The notes: generated by a model from the letters alone, not told the origin. Positions 1 through 8,733 are shown, numbered from the stretch's first letter. The stretch: DNA of 64,000 nt from Porticoccaceae bacterium (GCA_026005035.1 BPKH01000005.1:1-64000), one strand, 5' to 3'. Translations and numbers: made by a program.

Positions 1-1422
1 GCAAGCCCCATTCGATCGCTCCCACTATCACCTCAAACCATTTGCCCCCAACGTCCTCGTCTATTACCCCCTCTGGCTTTTGGTTCACTCCCTGGGCATG
101 GTGACGGGCGGCAAGGCGCTGGTCTGGTCGCTGGCCATGGCGTGGGTGGTGGCCATCCATTGGCTCGCCTGGCGACGTGGGCGCGGTCTCGCGGCCGCGG
201 TACTGGCCAGCTGCGCGGTGCTGAACAGCGCTTTCTACTGGGGCTTTGCCAGCTTCTTGCTGGGCTTTCCACTCTTCCTTCTGTGGCTCGAGCTCGGCGA
301 CCCGGTGACTCAGCGTGGCAAGGTGGGCAGGCTGGCGATCGCCGCTGCCCTTTCCTTGGCCTTGCTCTGGGCACACTCTCTTTGGTGGGGGGCGGCCCAG
401 CTGTGGCTTGCGTGGCGGACGTGGGAGGGGTGGCGCCGACACTCGATTGGTTTGTGGCAAGCAGTGCGCTGGTGTTGCCCCCACATCCTGCTTGGGATCG
501 CGGCTCTTGGCTGGTCGGCGGAGCTCACCGAACGGTTGATTGCGGCGGATCTTAGGACCGCCCCTTACTGGGGGGATTACCCCTGGGAACGCTTCCACCC
601 GTTTTACCTGCTGGACAACCTATTGGGGCGCTCTGGGGGGAAGCGTTGAAGCCCTTCGTGGTGAGCCTGCTCGTGCTTTGGGTCCTGCTCGTGCTCGCGC
701 AGTACCGGGGGGGGCGCTTGCTTGCGCCATCGATCGCCCGCTCTTGTCGGCTGCATTCATCCTGTGGTCGTTTTTCTTCTTCGCCCCCGATCTTTTCGTC
801 AACACCCTCTTTTTCGCCAAGCGGTGGGGCGCGCCGGCGGCGGTTGTGACACTTCTCGCCCTACCTTCTCCAAAACCTCCTCGTCATGCCGGCTTATTGG
901 CCGCCGCGGGCGCCCTGTCGCTGGCGGCAGCCTCGCTCGTCGCCTGGCAACAATTTGGGCGGGAATACGGTCGCCCTCTGCACGAGGCACTGGAGGCACT
1001 GCCCCCCGGGCGGCGCGTCCTGGCGCTCGCCTATGAGACCCCCCGCGGTTTCAAAGTGCCCGTCTTCCTGCAGGCGGGGGCATGGGGCGCAGGCCTTGAA
1101 GGGCGGGGAGTCGAGCATGAGTTTCGCCGAATTGCAGACCGGCATCGTCGTCAAGGATCCCGAAGTGAGAAAGCCTTGGACGCGCGATCTGGAGTGGATT
1201 CCCGACCTCCTGAAAGACGAGGATTTGGCTTTTTTCAGCCACCTTCTGGTCATCGGTCCTCCCCAGAAACACCAGGCCTTGGCGGACCGCTACCGCTTGA
1301 TCCCCGTGGTGCGCAGCCATGACGTGGGACTTTACGAAAACGCCGACGGAGCATGGCAGGGCTTCCCCGTCGATCGGCGAGTCACCGATTTCGATCAAGG
1401 CCATCACAACGGCAGCCGGTGA
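1..1422 (+). CDS. Multi-pass membrane protein, possibly GT-C-like glycosyltransferase (5' partial, frameshifted)
   Basis: The reading frame is open to the left edge, so the N-terminus is missing. The product is rich in hydrophobic segments (for example near 80-250, 330-420, 655-710, 750-800 and 890-945) and ends in a soluble tail of about 100 residues that stops at 1420-1422. The frame changes three times: at the G6 run 635-640, at the G8 run 707-714, and near 1095-1110 in another G-rich stretch. The protein character continues smoothly across each change, so this is one gene. It faces the DprE2-like gene and overlaps its end by 19 bases. I do not recognise the family. The topology and the pentose-lipid neighbours would fit a polyprenyl-phosphate-sugar-dependent transferase, but that is inference. 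It may be a real pseudogene, although homopolymer errors explain it more simply. Confidence 0.5.
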
Positions 1423-2138
1423 AAGATTCCCTCGGGCAGGGCGCGGATCACCGCCATGATCGCCCGCCAGTAGCCCGGGACGTAGTAGACCCCGCTGCCC
1501 TTTTCGAGGGCGCGGACGATGTTCCCCGCCACGCGATCGGGCGAGCTCCACAGCAACCCCTTGTTTTCGAAGCGGGCGGTCATGGGGGTGTCGACGAACC
1601 CGGGGCGGATGTCCACCACGCGAACGCCGCGGCCGTGGAAGCGGTGGCGCAGGCCGGCTAGGAACGTGGCCACGAGCGCCTTGGCGGCGCCGTAGACGTA
1701 GTTGGAGCGCCGGCCGCGATCTGCGGCCACGCTGGTGATCGCCGCCAGCGTGCCGCCCCCTTGCCGCTCGAGATGCGCCGCCGCCGCCATGGCCAGGGCG
1801 ACTTGGCTCGTGCCGTTGACGGCGATGGCCTCGAGGGTGGTCGGGAGGCTCTTTTCGCAGGCCTCCTGGTCGGGCAGGAGGCCGTAGGCGATGAGGATCA
1901 GGTCGACCACGCCAAGCGCGGCGAACACCTCGGCAACGAGCCCTTCGGCGTCGACCTCCACCAGATCGGCCACTTGGGTTTGCACCTGCGCGCCGCGGGC
2001 GGCGAGATCGGCCGCCACCAGGGCGAGTCGCTCGTCGTCGCGCCCCACCAGGTAGAAACGCGCTTCCGGCTTGATGAGGCGCCGGGCGACGGCTTCGGCG
2101 ATGGCCGAGGTGGCACCGAAAATGGCGACGTTGTGCAT
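1404..2138 (-). CDS. dprE2: SDR oxidoreductase, decaprenylphosphoryl-2-keto-ribose reductase-like (DprE2 family)
   Basis: A 244-residue short-chain dehydrogenase. The nucleotide-binding loop GATSAIAEAVA lies at residues 8-18, and the catalytic set is S136, Y149 and K153 (YGAAK). In mycobacteria DprE2 reduces the 2-keto intermediate made by DprE1 to give polyprenylphosphoryl-arabinose, using NADH. ATG at 2136-2138 is the first start that begins at the Rossmann strand; the open frame runs further upstream into the neighbour. It lies 19 bases downstream of the DprE1-like gene, and the order GtrA-DprE1-DprE2 matches Rv3789-Rv3790-Rv3791 of Mycobacterium tuberculosis. A generic SDR role cannot be excluded from sequence alone, but the neighbours make the assignment fairly strong. 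Confidence 0.75.
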   Translation of the reverse strand: MHNVAIFGATSAIAEAVARRLIKPEARFYLVGRDDERLALVAADLAARGAQVQTQVADLVEVDAEGLVAEVFAALGVVDLILIAYGLLPDQEACEKSLPTTLEAIAVNGTSQVALAMAAAAHLERQGGGTLAAITSVAADRGRRSNYVYGAAKALVATFLAGLRHRFHGRGVRVVDIRPGFVDTPMTARFENKGLLWSSPDRVAGNIVRALEKGSGVYYVPGYWRAIMAVIRALPEGIFHRLPL

Positions 2139-2157
2139 CGGAATCTTCCTCCGGCGG

Positions 2158-3456
2158 TCACAGGCCGAGTCGGTGGGACTGGAGGGAATGGTAGCGGCGA
2201 TGGCCGCCGTAGCGCTCGCGGATCGCGGCGAATTCTTCCCAACGCGGGTAGGTGGTGCGGAACACCTCGGCCGACAGGCGGGCGTCCTTGGCCAGGTAGT
2301 GGCGTCCGCCGTGGTCCACCACCAGCCGATCGAGCTCTTGAAGAAAGGCGGGGAGATCGCGCTCCAGGCGAAAGTCCAGGGCCAGGGTGAGGCCCTCCCG
2401 GGGGAACGAGAGGAGATTGTCGTTGCCCGGCCCCAGCGCCTTGAGCACCGCCAGCGTCGACCCCTTGCCGGCGGCGGCACAGCGGTCGAGGACGGCGGCC
2501 ACCCCGGCGGGCGCCGCTTCGGCGGGCAGGACGAACTGGTATTGGAGAAAGCCCTGCCGGCCGTAGAGGCGGTTCCAGTGGCGGATGCCGTCCAGGGGAT
2601 AGAAAAAGGCGCGACAGGGGCGCAGGGCGCGGGTCACCGCCCGCCGCTGCCGGTGGTAGTAGAGGGCGTTGAAGGCGGCCATGGCGGGGCGGGCGAGCAG
2701 CCAGCCGGGCAGGTCCGCGGGCACCGCCGGGCGCCAGGGCTCGCGGGGTGCCGCGGCGGGGCCTGGGGCGTGGCGGCCGAGTTCCAGGATGCCCCGGCCG
2801 CGCCGCCGCCCCCGCGCCAGGCAGTCGATCCAGGCCACCGAGTAGGGGGCCTGGGCGTGGGCGGCAAAGCGTTCGAGCAGGGCCTCCAGGCAGGGCGCGC
2901 GGTGGCTTTCCACCTCGATCCAGGGGCCGGGCACGGCGCGCAGCCGGAAGGTGGCCGCTAGGATGACGCCGGTCAGGCCCATGCCGCCGCAGGTGGCGCG
3001 GAAGAGCTCGGGGCGCTCCGTGGGCGAGCAGCGGACCACCCCGTCGCTCTCGGTGAGCACCTCCAGGGACAACAGGTGGTCGCAGAAGCTGCCGTCACGG
3101 TGGTGGTTCTTGCCGTGGACGTCGGCGGCCACCGCGCCGCCCACGGTCACCGCCGCGGTGCCGGGGGTGACGGGCGGGAACCAGCCATGGGGGAGTAGAG
3201 CGTCGAGGAGTTGGGCGAAGGTGGTGCCGGCCGCGCAGCGGACCACACCGGTGGCGGGATCGAAGGCGAGCAACTGATCCAGGTGGCGCGTTTCCACCAC
3301 CGTTGGCGCCAGGGCGCTGTCGCCGTAGCTGCGCCCGCCGCCGCGGGGAATGAGGCTCACTTCGCCGGCCACGGTCGCCGCAAGCTGGCCAAAGGTGCGC
3401 GGCCGCAGAACGCGGGCGTCGATGCGCGGATGGCGGCCCCAACCGGAGATCTCCAC
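2158..3456 (-). CDS. dprE1: FAD-dependent oxidase, decaprenylphosphoryl-ribose 2-oxidase-like (DprE1 family)
   Basis: A 432-residue VAO-type flavoprotein. Its FAD domain carries IPRGGGRSYGDSAL and the DprE1-type motif HGKNHHRDGSF. The C-terminal half keeps the family signature with KD at K390, the counterpart of M. tuberculosis Lys418. The residue matching Cys387, which benzothiazinones attack, is Ala359 here (TLALDF against NICVDF); the 31-residue spacing to the lysine is identical. The family oxidises the ribose 2-OH of polyprenylphosphoryl-ribose. GTG at 3454-3456 begins two bases after the gtrA stop and just before the conserved N-terminus, so translational coupling is likely. Confidence 0.8.
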   Translation of the reverse strand: MEISGWGRHPRIDARVLRPRTFGQLAATVAGEVSLIPRGGGRSYGDSALAPTVVETRHLDQLLAFDPATGVVRCAAGTTFAQLLDALLPHGWFPPVTPGTAAVTVGGAVAADVHGKNHHRDGSFCDHLLSLEVLTESDGVVRCSPTERPELFRATCGGMGLTGVILAATFRLRAVPGPWIEVESHRAPCLEALLERFAAHAQAPYSVAWIDCLARGRRRGRGILELGRHAPGPAAAPREPWRPAVPADLPGWLLARPAMAAFNALYYHRQRRAVTRALRPCRAFFYPLDGIRHWNRLYGRQGFLQYQFVLPAEAAPAGVAAVLDRCAAAGKGSTLAVLKALGPGNDNLLSFPREGLTLALDFRLERDLPAFLQELDRLVVDHGGRHYLAKDARLSAEVFRTTYPRWEEFAAIRERYGGHRRYHSLQSHRLGL

Positions 3457-3458
3457 GG

Positions 3459-3851
3459 TCAGCTCCCGAACACGAAGCGCCCGTCGAGGCGGTATTTTGC
3501 CCAGTAGCCGAGGCCGAGGCCCAAAGTTGCGCCCAGGTAGCGCATGGCGGCGGTGCCCCAGAGGAGCTGGAAGAGGCCCTCGGTGGCCCAGAACAGCAGG
3601 GTGGTTCCGACCCCGGTGGCGGCGTAGCGCAGGAAGCGCCGGGAGTCGTCGCGCAGGCTCGCCGCCCGCCAGCCGAAGATATAGTGCTTGTCGAGCCAAT
3701 ACTTGGTGAGGAGGCCCGCGGCGGTGCCGGCGAGCACCGCCGCGGGGAGGGCGGCCGGGCCGGCGTAGAGACGCGTGGCGAGATCCTGGGTGGCGATGTT
3801 GAGCGCCGTGGCCAGGGCGGCGAAGAGGGCGTAGCGCCAGGCGATGGGCAT
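3459..3851 (-). CDS. GtrA-family small membrane protein
   Basis: A 130-residue protein with four predicted membrane helices, the usual size and pattern of the GtrA family. It contains WLDKHYIF and ends in YRLDGRFVF, typical GtrA repeats. GtrA proteins are linked to export or flipping of polyprenyl-phosphate-linked sugars. Mycobacterial Rv3789 belongs to this family and sits directly before dprE1, as here. The start is taken at ATG 3849-3851 (MPIAWRY), since the upstream in-frame extension to 3920 is proline-rich and not family-like. The gene is divergent from the UbiA-type gene, with about 100 bases between them that probably carry both promoters. Confidence 0.8.
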   Translation of the reverse strand: MPIAWRYALFAALATALNIATQDLATRLYAGPAALPAAVLAGTAAGLLTKYWLDKHYIFGWRAASLRDDSRRFLRYAATGVGTTLLFWATEGLFQLLWGTAAMRYLGATLGLGLGYWAKYRLDGRFVFGS

Positions 3852-3920
3852 GGGCGGCGGGGTCAAACCGGTTCGCGCGAAGGGGGGATTATAGGCCCCT
3901 GCTGGCGGGGCGCGGTGCAC

Positions 3921-3929
3921 TGCTAGAAT
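3921..3929 (+). promoter_or_regulatory. Candidate extended -10 promoter element
   Basis: TGCTAGAAT fits an extended -10 (TGn followed by a TATAAT-like hexamer). It lies 21 bases before the GTG start of the UbiA-type gene, in the divergent gap. No good -35 hexamer is visible, as is common for extended -10 promoters. Mapping of the transcription start would be needed. Confidence 0.35.
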
Positions 3930-3949
3930 GTCCCTTTGGCAGCTGGGAT

Positions 3950-4813
3950 GTGCGCATGGGGGCCGTCCACCTTCCGCCCTGGGTCCAATTACTGCGACCG
4001 CGGCAGTGGGTCAAAAACGCCTTCGTCTTGGCACCTCTCTTGTTCGCCGGCCGGTTTCTGGATCCCGGGGCGGTGGCCTCTGCTGTGGGGGCGGCGCTGC
4101 TTTTTTGCCTGGCCGCTTCGGCGGTCTACGTGGCCAACGACCTGCGCGACCGGGAGCGGGACCGCGGCCATCCCACCAAGGCGCGCACGCGCCCCTTGGC
4201 CGCCGGCACCGTCACCCCGCGCCAGGCGGTGGGACTGCTGATTCTGTTACTCGCCGCGCTGGCGGCGGGCGGAGTCTTGCTCCCTGAGCCGATGCCGGTG
4301 ATCGCCGCCTACCTGGCGCTGAACCTCCTCTACACCTTCCACCTCAAGGAGCAGCCGGTGGTGGACATCTTCGTGGTGGCCATCGGGTTCGTGCTGCGGG
4401 TCTACGCCGGCGCCCTGGCCATCGCGGTGCCTGTGTCGGGTTGGATGTTCGTCACCACCCTGTGCCTTGCCCTCTATCTGGCGGCGGTCAAGCGCCGCCA
4501 GGAGCTTCTGCACGCGGGCAGCGGCGCTCGAGCGGTGCTCGAGCGCTATACGCCCGCCCTGGTGGAGCGGTACGCGGAGATGTCGGCGACGGGCGCCTTG
4601 CTCTTCTATAGCCTCTACGTGGTGACCGCGCAGCCGGCCCTGGTGATCACCATCCCGCTGGTGCTCTTCGGCCTGTTCCGCTACTGGTACGTGGTGGAGG
4701 TGGAAGGCGGCGGCGAAGCGCCCACCGACGTGTTGCTCTCCGATCGCCCCCTGCAGCTCGCGGTGGCGGTCTGGGTGGCGGCCTGTGCCTGGGTGATCCA
4801 GAAGGGTGGCTGA
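3950..4813 (+). CDS. UbiA-family prenyltransferase, decaprenyl-phosphate phosphoribosyltransferase-like
   Basis: A 287-residue membrane prenyltransferase with about eight hydrophobic segments. The first metal-binding motif is NDLRDRERDRGHPTK followed by RPLAAG, the form seen in DPPR synthases such as Rv3806c, rather than the quinone-type UbiA motif. The second aspartate-rich loop is replaced by the AVKRRQEL region found in the same subgroup. These enzymes join phosphoribosyl pyrophosphate to polyprenyl phosphate, giving the substrate of DprE1. GTG at 3950 is the first start before the conserved LLRPRQWVKN segment. It is divergent from gtrA-dprE1-dprE2, and together they would make polyprenylphosphoryl-arabinose, except for the phosphatase step, which is not seen in this window. 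Confidence 0.8.
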   Translation: MRMGAVHLPPWVQLLRPRQWVKNAFVLAPLLFAGRFLDPGAVASAVGAALLFCLAASAVYVANDLRDRERDRGHPTKARTRPLAAGTVTPRQAVGLLILLLAALAAGGVLLPEPMPVIAAYLALNLLYTFHLKEQPVVDIFVVAIGFVLRVYAGALAIAVPVSGWMFVTTLCLALYLAAVKRRQELLHAGSGARAVLERYTPALVERYAEMSATGALLFYSLYVVTAQPALVITIPLVLFGLFRYWYVVEVEGGGEAPTDVLLSDRPLQLAVAVWVAACAWVIQKGG

Positions 4814-4840
4814 CGGCGGCCGAGCTGGCGAGGAGGGACC

Positions 4841-5704
4841 ATGGACGAACCGCGTGCACCGAACCCCCCCGACCCCGCCCTGGTGGCGGAGAACGTGCGC
4901 ATCGCCCTCGCCGAGGACGTGGGCCCGGGCGACATCACGGCGGCGCTGATCCCGGAGGCGGCCCGTGCCCGGGCCCGGGTGATCGCCCGGGAGCCGGCGG
5001 TGATCTGCGGTCGACCCTGGTTCGACGAGGTGTTCCGCCAGCTGGACCCGGCGGTGGCGGTGCGCTGGGCGGTGGCCGAGGGGGAGGAGGTGGCCGCCGA
5101 GGCGCTCGTCTGCACCCTGGAGGGCCCGGCGCGGGCGCTGCTCACCGGCGAGCGCACCGCCCTCAATTTTCTCCAGACCCTCTCCGGCACTGCCACCACC
5201 GCTCGCCGCTACGCCCGCCGGGTGGCGGGGCGTCCGGTGCGGGTGCTCGATACCCGCAAGACCATTCCGGGGTTGCGGGTGGCCCAGAAGTACGCCGTCC
5301 GGGTGGGCGGCTGTCACAACCACCGGATGGGCCTGTTCGACGCCTTTTTGATCAAGGAGAACCACATTGCCGCCTGCGGTGGCATCGCCGCGGCGGTGGC
5401 TCGCGCCCGCGAGCTCGCCCCGGGGCGGCCGGTGGAGGTGGAGGTGGAAAACCTGGCCGAATTCGAAGAGGCGCTGGCCGCCGGCGCCGACGTGATCATG
5501 CTCGACGACTTCACCCCCGAGATGGTGCGCCAGGCGGTGGCGCGCAAGCGCGGCGGGGTGCGGATCGAGGTGTCGGGCAACCTGGACGAGGGCAGCCTCG
5601 AGGCGGTCTGGGTGGAGGGGGTCGACTATCTCTCCTCGGGCAGTCTCACCAAGCACCTGCGGGCCATCGACTTCTCCATGCGGGTGGTGGCCGATGAAAC
5701 CTGA
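4841..5704 (+). CDS. nadC: Nicotinate-nucleotide pyrophosphorylase (quinolinate phosphoribosyltransferase)
   Basis: A 287-residue protein of normal length for NadC, which converts quinolinate and PRPP to nicotinate mononucleotide in NAD synthesis. Family marks are EDVGPGDIT near residue 24, TLSGTATT, the substrate-binding [11 protein letters not shown] and [16 protein letters not shown], and the barrel strands IKENHI, VEVEVEN and IMLDDF. The start ATG follows a clear GAGGAGGGACC-type ribosome site. The end overlaps the ampD start by 11 bases, so nadC probably leads the ampDEG run, an arrangement also known in other gammaproteobacteria. Confidence 0.95.
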   Translation: MDEPRAPNPPDPALVAENVRIALAEDVGPGDITAALIPEAARARARVIAREPAVICGRPWFDEVFRQLDPAVAVRWAVAEGEEVAAEALVCTLEGPARALLTGERTALNFLQTLSGTATTARRYARRVAGRPVRVLDTRKTIPGLRVAQKYAVRVGGCHNHRMGLFDAFLIKENHIAACGGIAAAVARARELAPGRPVEVEVENLAEFEEALAAGADVIMLDDFTPEMVRQAVARKRGGVRIEVSGNLDEGSLEAVWVEGVDYLSSGSLTKHLRAIDFSMRVVADET

Positions 5705-6266
5705 GCAGCCCTTCGCCGTCGGCCCCGACGGCTGGCTTGCGGGGGTGCGGCGCCTGCCGTCCCCCCACCGAGACGCCCGCCCCGAAGGGGAAGAGGTGAG
5801 CCTGCTGGTCATCCACGGCATCAGCCTGCCGCCCGGGGAATTCGGCACCGGCCAGGTGGAGGCGCTGTTCACCGGGCGCCTCGATCCCGCGGGCCACCCG
5901 GCCTTTGCGGCCCTGGCGGAGCTGCGGGTTTCGGCGCACCTCTTCGTCGACCGGCAGGGGGCGGTCACCCAGTTCGTCTCCTGCGCCGAGCGCGCCTGGC
6001 ACGCCGGTGCAAGCTGCTTCGCCCGCAGGCCGCGCTGCAACGACTTTTCCATTGGCATCGAGTTGGAGGGCACCGACCTCGTGCCCTATTCGGATGAGCA
6101 GTATCGGATCCTGGTCGCCCTCACCCGCGCGCTCTTCGCCGCGTACCCCGCGTTGGGGCTGGAACGGATCGTCGGGCATCGGGACATCGCCCCTCGGCGC
6201 AAGAGCGACCCCGGTCTCGCCTTCGATTGGCACCGTTACCTGGTGGCCTTGGAGGGGGTGCGGTGA
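5694..6266 (+). CDS. ampD: 1,6-anhydro-N-acetylmuramyl-L-alanine amidase AmpD
   Basis: A 190-residue cytoplasmic zinc amidase that cuts the peptide from anhydro-muropeptides during peptidoglycan recycling. The expected catalytic residues are present: H41, H162 and D172 as zinc ligands, with E123 and K170, spaced as in Citrobacter AmpD (H34, E116, H154, K162, D164). Substrate loops such as WHAGAS and SIGIELEG are intact. It overlaps nadC at its start, and its stop overlaps the GTG start of ampE. There is no ampC or ampR beside it, so its role here is recycling rather than obvious beta-lactamase control. Confidence 0.95.
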   Translation: MKPEQPFAVGPDGWLAGVRRLPSPHRDARPEGEEVSLLVIHGISLPPGEFGTGQVEALFTGRLDPAGHPAFAALAELRVSAHLFVDRQGAVTQFVSCAERAWHAGASCFARRPRCNDFSIGIELEGTDLVPYSDEQYRILVALTRALFAAYPALGLERIVGHRDIAPRRKSDPGLAFDWHRYLVALEGVR

Positions 6267-7075
6267 GCTTTTTGGTCCTGGTCGCAGCACTCCTTCTCTC
6301 CCGCCACCGCGCGGGGGAGGGTGCGGCGGCGCTGTTCGCCCGCTGGCGGCAGGTGGTGGGGTCGCTGCCGGCGGAGGGCTGGCGGCTTCCCCTCCTGCTC
6401 TTCGCCGGGCCCGCGGCCGTGGGCGCGGCGGGGTTGGCCTGCGCGGTTCTTGGCGCCCCCTGGCTCTACTGGCTTTTGGCCTTGGGAGTGCTCGTCACCT
6501 GTCTGGCCGATCCCGAGCTGCACCGCCGTGCCGATGCCTTTCTGGACGACCTGCGCCGCCGCGACCTCCAGGCGGCCTGGCATGAGGTGCAAGCGCTGGG
6601 CGCGGGGTGCGCCGCCGATTGGCGGGAGCTCCACGCCGCCTCCCTGGCCCAGATCGCCCATCGCCACCTGCGCGCGCGCTTTTGCCCCTTTTTCTGGTTT
6701 GCCCTGCTGGGCGCGCCGGGCGCTCTCTTCTATCGCCTGGCAGCGGAGGCGGGGGAGGCGCGGCCCCAGGACGGCCGGCTCGCCGCCCTGGTGACCTTCC
6801 TCGAGTGGCTGCCGGTGCGGCTGTTCGGCGCCTCCCTGGCCCTGGTGGGGAATTTCGGGCCGGTGGTGGCCGAGTTGCGGGCGGCGGGATGGGCCAAAAG
6901 CACCGACGCCGCGGTCCTCGCCGGCCGCCTGGTGCGCGCGGCGCTCTCCGGGAGTCGTGCCGTGGACCCTGGACCCGAAGGGGAGATCGCCGAACTCGAG
7001 GCGCTGCCCGCGCTTCTCGATCGGGCAACCCTCTCGTGGCTCGCCCTGGTGGCCCTCGGGGTGTTGGCCTCGTGA
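6263..7075 (+). CDS. ampE: AmpE-like inner-membrane protein
   Basis: A 270-residue protein with hydrophobic segments near both ends and the middle and a cytoplasmic loop of roughly residues 80-150. This is the AmpE pattern, and AmpE nearly always follows ampD. Its molecular activity is not established; it has been proposed as a membrane sensor or transducer linked to cell-wall recycling. GTG at 6263 overlaps the ampD stop (GTGA), and the stop overlaps the next GTG at 7072, so the three genes are tightly coupled. Identification rests on position and topology more than on motifs. Confidence 0.75.
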   Translation: MSFLVLVAALLLSRHRAGEGAAALFARWRQVVGSLPAEGWRLPLLLFAGPAAVGAAGLACAVLGAPWLYWLLALGVLVTCLADPELHRRADAFLDDLRRRDLQAAWHEVQALGAGCAADWRELHAASLAQIAHRHLRARFCPFFWFALLGAPGALFYRLAAEAGEARPQDGRLAALVTFLEWLPVRLFGASLALVGNFGPVVAELRAAGWAKSTDAAVLAGRLVRAALSGSRAVDPGPEGEIAELEALPALLDRATLSWLALVALGVLAS

Positions 7076-8328
7076 GCGGCTGGCGGCAGGCGCTCGCCGT
7101 CTACGCTTCCCCCCGGGTGGCGGCGATGCTGCCCCTGGGGTTTGCCGCCGGCCTGCCCCTGTTGTTGGTGTTCGGCACGCTGTCCGCCTGGCTTGCCCGG
7201 CTGGGGGTGGAGAAGAGCGCTATCGGCTTTTTCTCCTGGGTGGGGCTTGCCTATTCCCTCAAGTTTCTCTGGGCGCCGCTTCTCGACCGCTTCGCCCCGC
7301 CGTTGTTCGGGCGCTGGCTAGGGCGCCGCCGCGGCTGGTTATTGCTCGCCCAGTTGGGGGTGGCCGCCGGTCTGTGGGCCATCGCCCAGTGGCGGCCGGA
7401 GGATGGACTTTGGCACTTGGCGCTTCTCGCCTTTTGGGTCGCCTTCTGGTCGGCGACCCAGGACGCCGTGGTGGACGCCCTGCGAATCGACAGCGCGCCG
7501 GAAGCGCTCCAGGGGGCCATGGCCGCCAATTACCAGCTGGGCTACCGCCTGGGGATGATCGCCGCCGGGGCCGGGGCGCTGTGGATCGCCGGCACCTACT
7601 CCTGGCCCGGCGCCTACCGGGCGATGGCGCTGGCCATGGCGGTGGGACTCGCCACCACCTTGGCGGTGGGGGAGCCCGCCCCGGCGGCGCGGCCGGCACG
7701 GCGCTTCAGCCTCGCGGCGCTCGCCGAGCCCTTCGCGGAATTCTTCGCCCGCCACGGGCGGCGCGCCGCCGCCCTCCTTGCCTTGGTGGCGCTCTACCGG
7801 TTCAGCGACGTCCTCCTCGGGATCATGGCCAACCCCTTCTACATCGACCTCGGCTTCGACGAGGTCCAGATCGCCCAGGTGACCAAGCTGTATGGGCTCG
7901 CCCTCACGGTCCTGGGGGCCTACGCCGGCGGCGCGGCGGTGGTGCGCTGGGGCGTGGCATGGCCCCTGGTCCTGGGAGCCCTGTTGGGGCCGGGCACCAA
8001 TCTGCTGTTCGCCTGGCTGGCGCTGCGGGGACCCGACCTGGGGGCGCTGGTGGCGGTGGTCTCCGCCGACAACTTCACCGCCGGATTCGCCGGCTCAGCG
8101 CTCATCGCCTATGCTTCGAGCCTGGTCAACCGCGCCTTCAGCGCCACCCAGTACGCCGTCATGAGCTCCCTGTTCACCCTCGGCGGCAAGTTCGTGGGCG
8201 GCTTTTCGGGGTTGGTGGTGGACGGCTTCGGCTATCCCGCCTTCTTCCTCTGCACCGCCCTTCTCGGCTTGCCGGGTTTGCTGCTCGCCATCCGGCTGGC
8301 GCCCGCCACCCGCCGGGGCGGGGGCTAG
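7072..8328 (+). CDS. ampG: MFS muropeptide permease AmpG
   Basis: A 418-residue transporter with about twelve membrane segments. The features SATQDAVVDALRID and GFFSWVGLAYSLKFLWAPLLDR match the AmpG subfamily of the major facilitator superfamily. AmpG imports GlcNAc-anhydro-MurNAc peptides across the inner membrane, the substrates that AmpD then trims. GTG at 7072 overlaps the end of ampE. Having ampD, ampE and ampG in one run makes entry and processing of muropeptides co-expressed. The C-terminus is short, as in AmpG proteins without extra helices. Confidence 0.92.
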   Translation: MSGWRQALAVYASPRVAAMLPLGFAAGLPLLLVFGTLSAWLARLGVEKSAIGFFSWVGLAYSLKFLWAPLLDRFAPPLFGRWLGRRRGWLLLAQLGVAAGLWAIAQWRPEDGLWHLALLAFWVAFWSATQDAVVDALRIDSAPEALQGAMAANYQLGYRLGMIAAGAGALWIAGTYSWPGAYRAMALAMAVGLATTLAVGEPAPAARPARRFSLAALAEPFAEFFARHGRRAAALLALVALYRFSDVLLGIMANPFYIDLGFDEVQIAQVTKLYGLALTVLGAYAGGAAVVRWGVAWPLVLGALLGPGTNLLFAWLALRGPDLGALVAVVSADNFTAGFAGSALIAYASSLVNRAFSATQYAVMSSLFTLGGKFVGGFSGLVVDGFGYPAFFLCTALLGLPGLLLAIRLAPATRRGGG

Positions 8329-8331
8329 CAG

Positions 8332-8730
8332 ATGGCGCGGCCCCGGCGCGGCTGTGCGGCCGTTGCCCTCCTGGAGCTCGTGCTCCTCGGGGCCACGGGG
8401 GCGGTGCTGGGCCTTGGGGCTCTCGCCGCCTGGCTGGCGGCCACCGCCCTGGCCGGCATCCTGGTGCTGCGCTGGGCCGCCACGCGGCCGCTGTCCAGTG
8501 CCCGGGAAGCTTGCCGGGACGGCTCGGGCCCCGCTGAGGGCTGGGCGGGCGGGGGGCTGCTCGGCCTCGCCGGCCTTCTGCTCCTGTTGCCCGGCTTGCT
8601 CAGTGATCTTTTGGGACTTGCGCTCCTCCTGCCCGCGGTGCGCCGTCACCTGCTGAGGCGGCTGGCGGTGGCCGAGCGCCGCACCCCTTCGGGGGGCAGG
8701 ATCATCGAAGGGGAGTGGTGGCGCCCTTGA
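8332..8730 (+). CDS. fxsA: FxsA-family membrane protein
   Basis: A 132-residue protein with N-terminal helices (about residues 8-45) and a glycine- and leucine-rich pair near 72-100, followed by a short polar tail. FxsA is a small inner-membrane protein that can relieve exclusion of phage T7 by F; its ordinary role is unknown. It starts three bases after the ampG stop. The position directly upstream of groES is a classic gammaproteobacterial arrangement and supports the call. The first heat-shock promoter of groES begins at its stop codon. Confidence 0.8.
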   Translation: MARPRRGCAAVALLELVLLGATGAVLGLGALAAWLAATALAGILVLRWAATRPLSSAREACRDGSGPAEGWAGGGLLGLAGLLLLLPGLLSDLLGLALLLPAVRRHLLRRLAVAERRTPSGGRIIEGEWWRP

Positions 8731-8733
8731 GCC

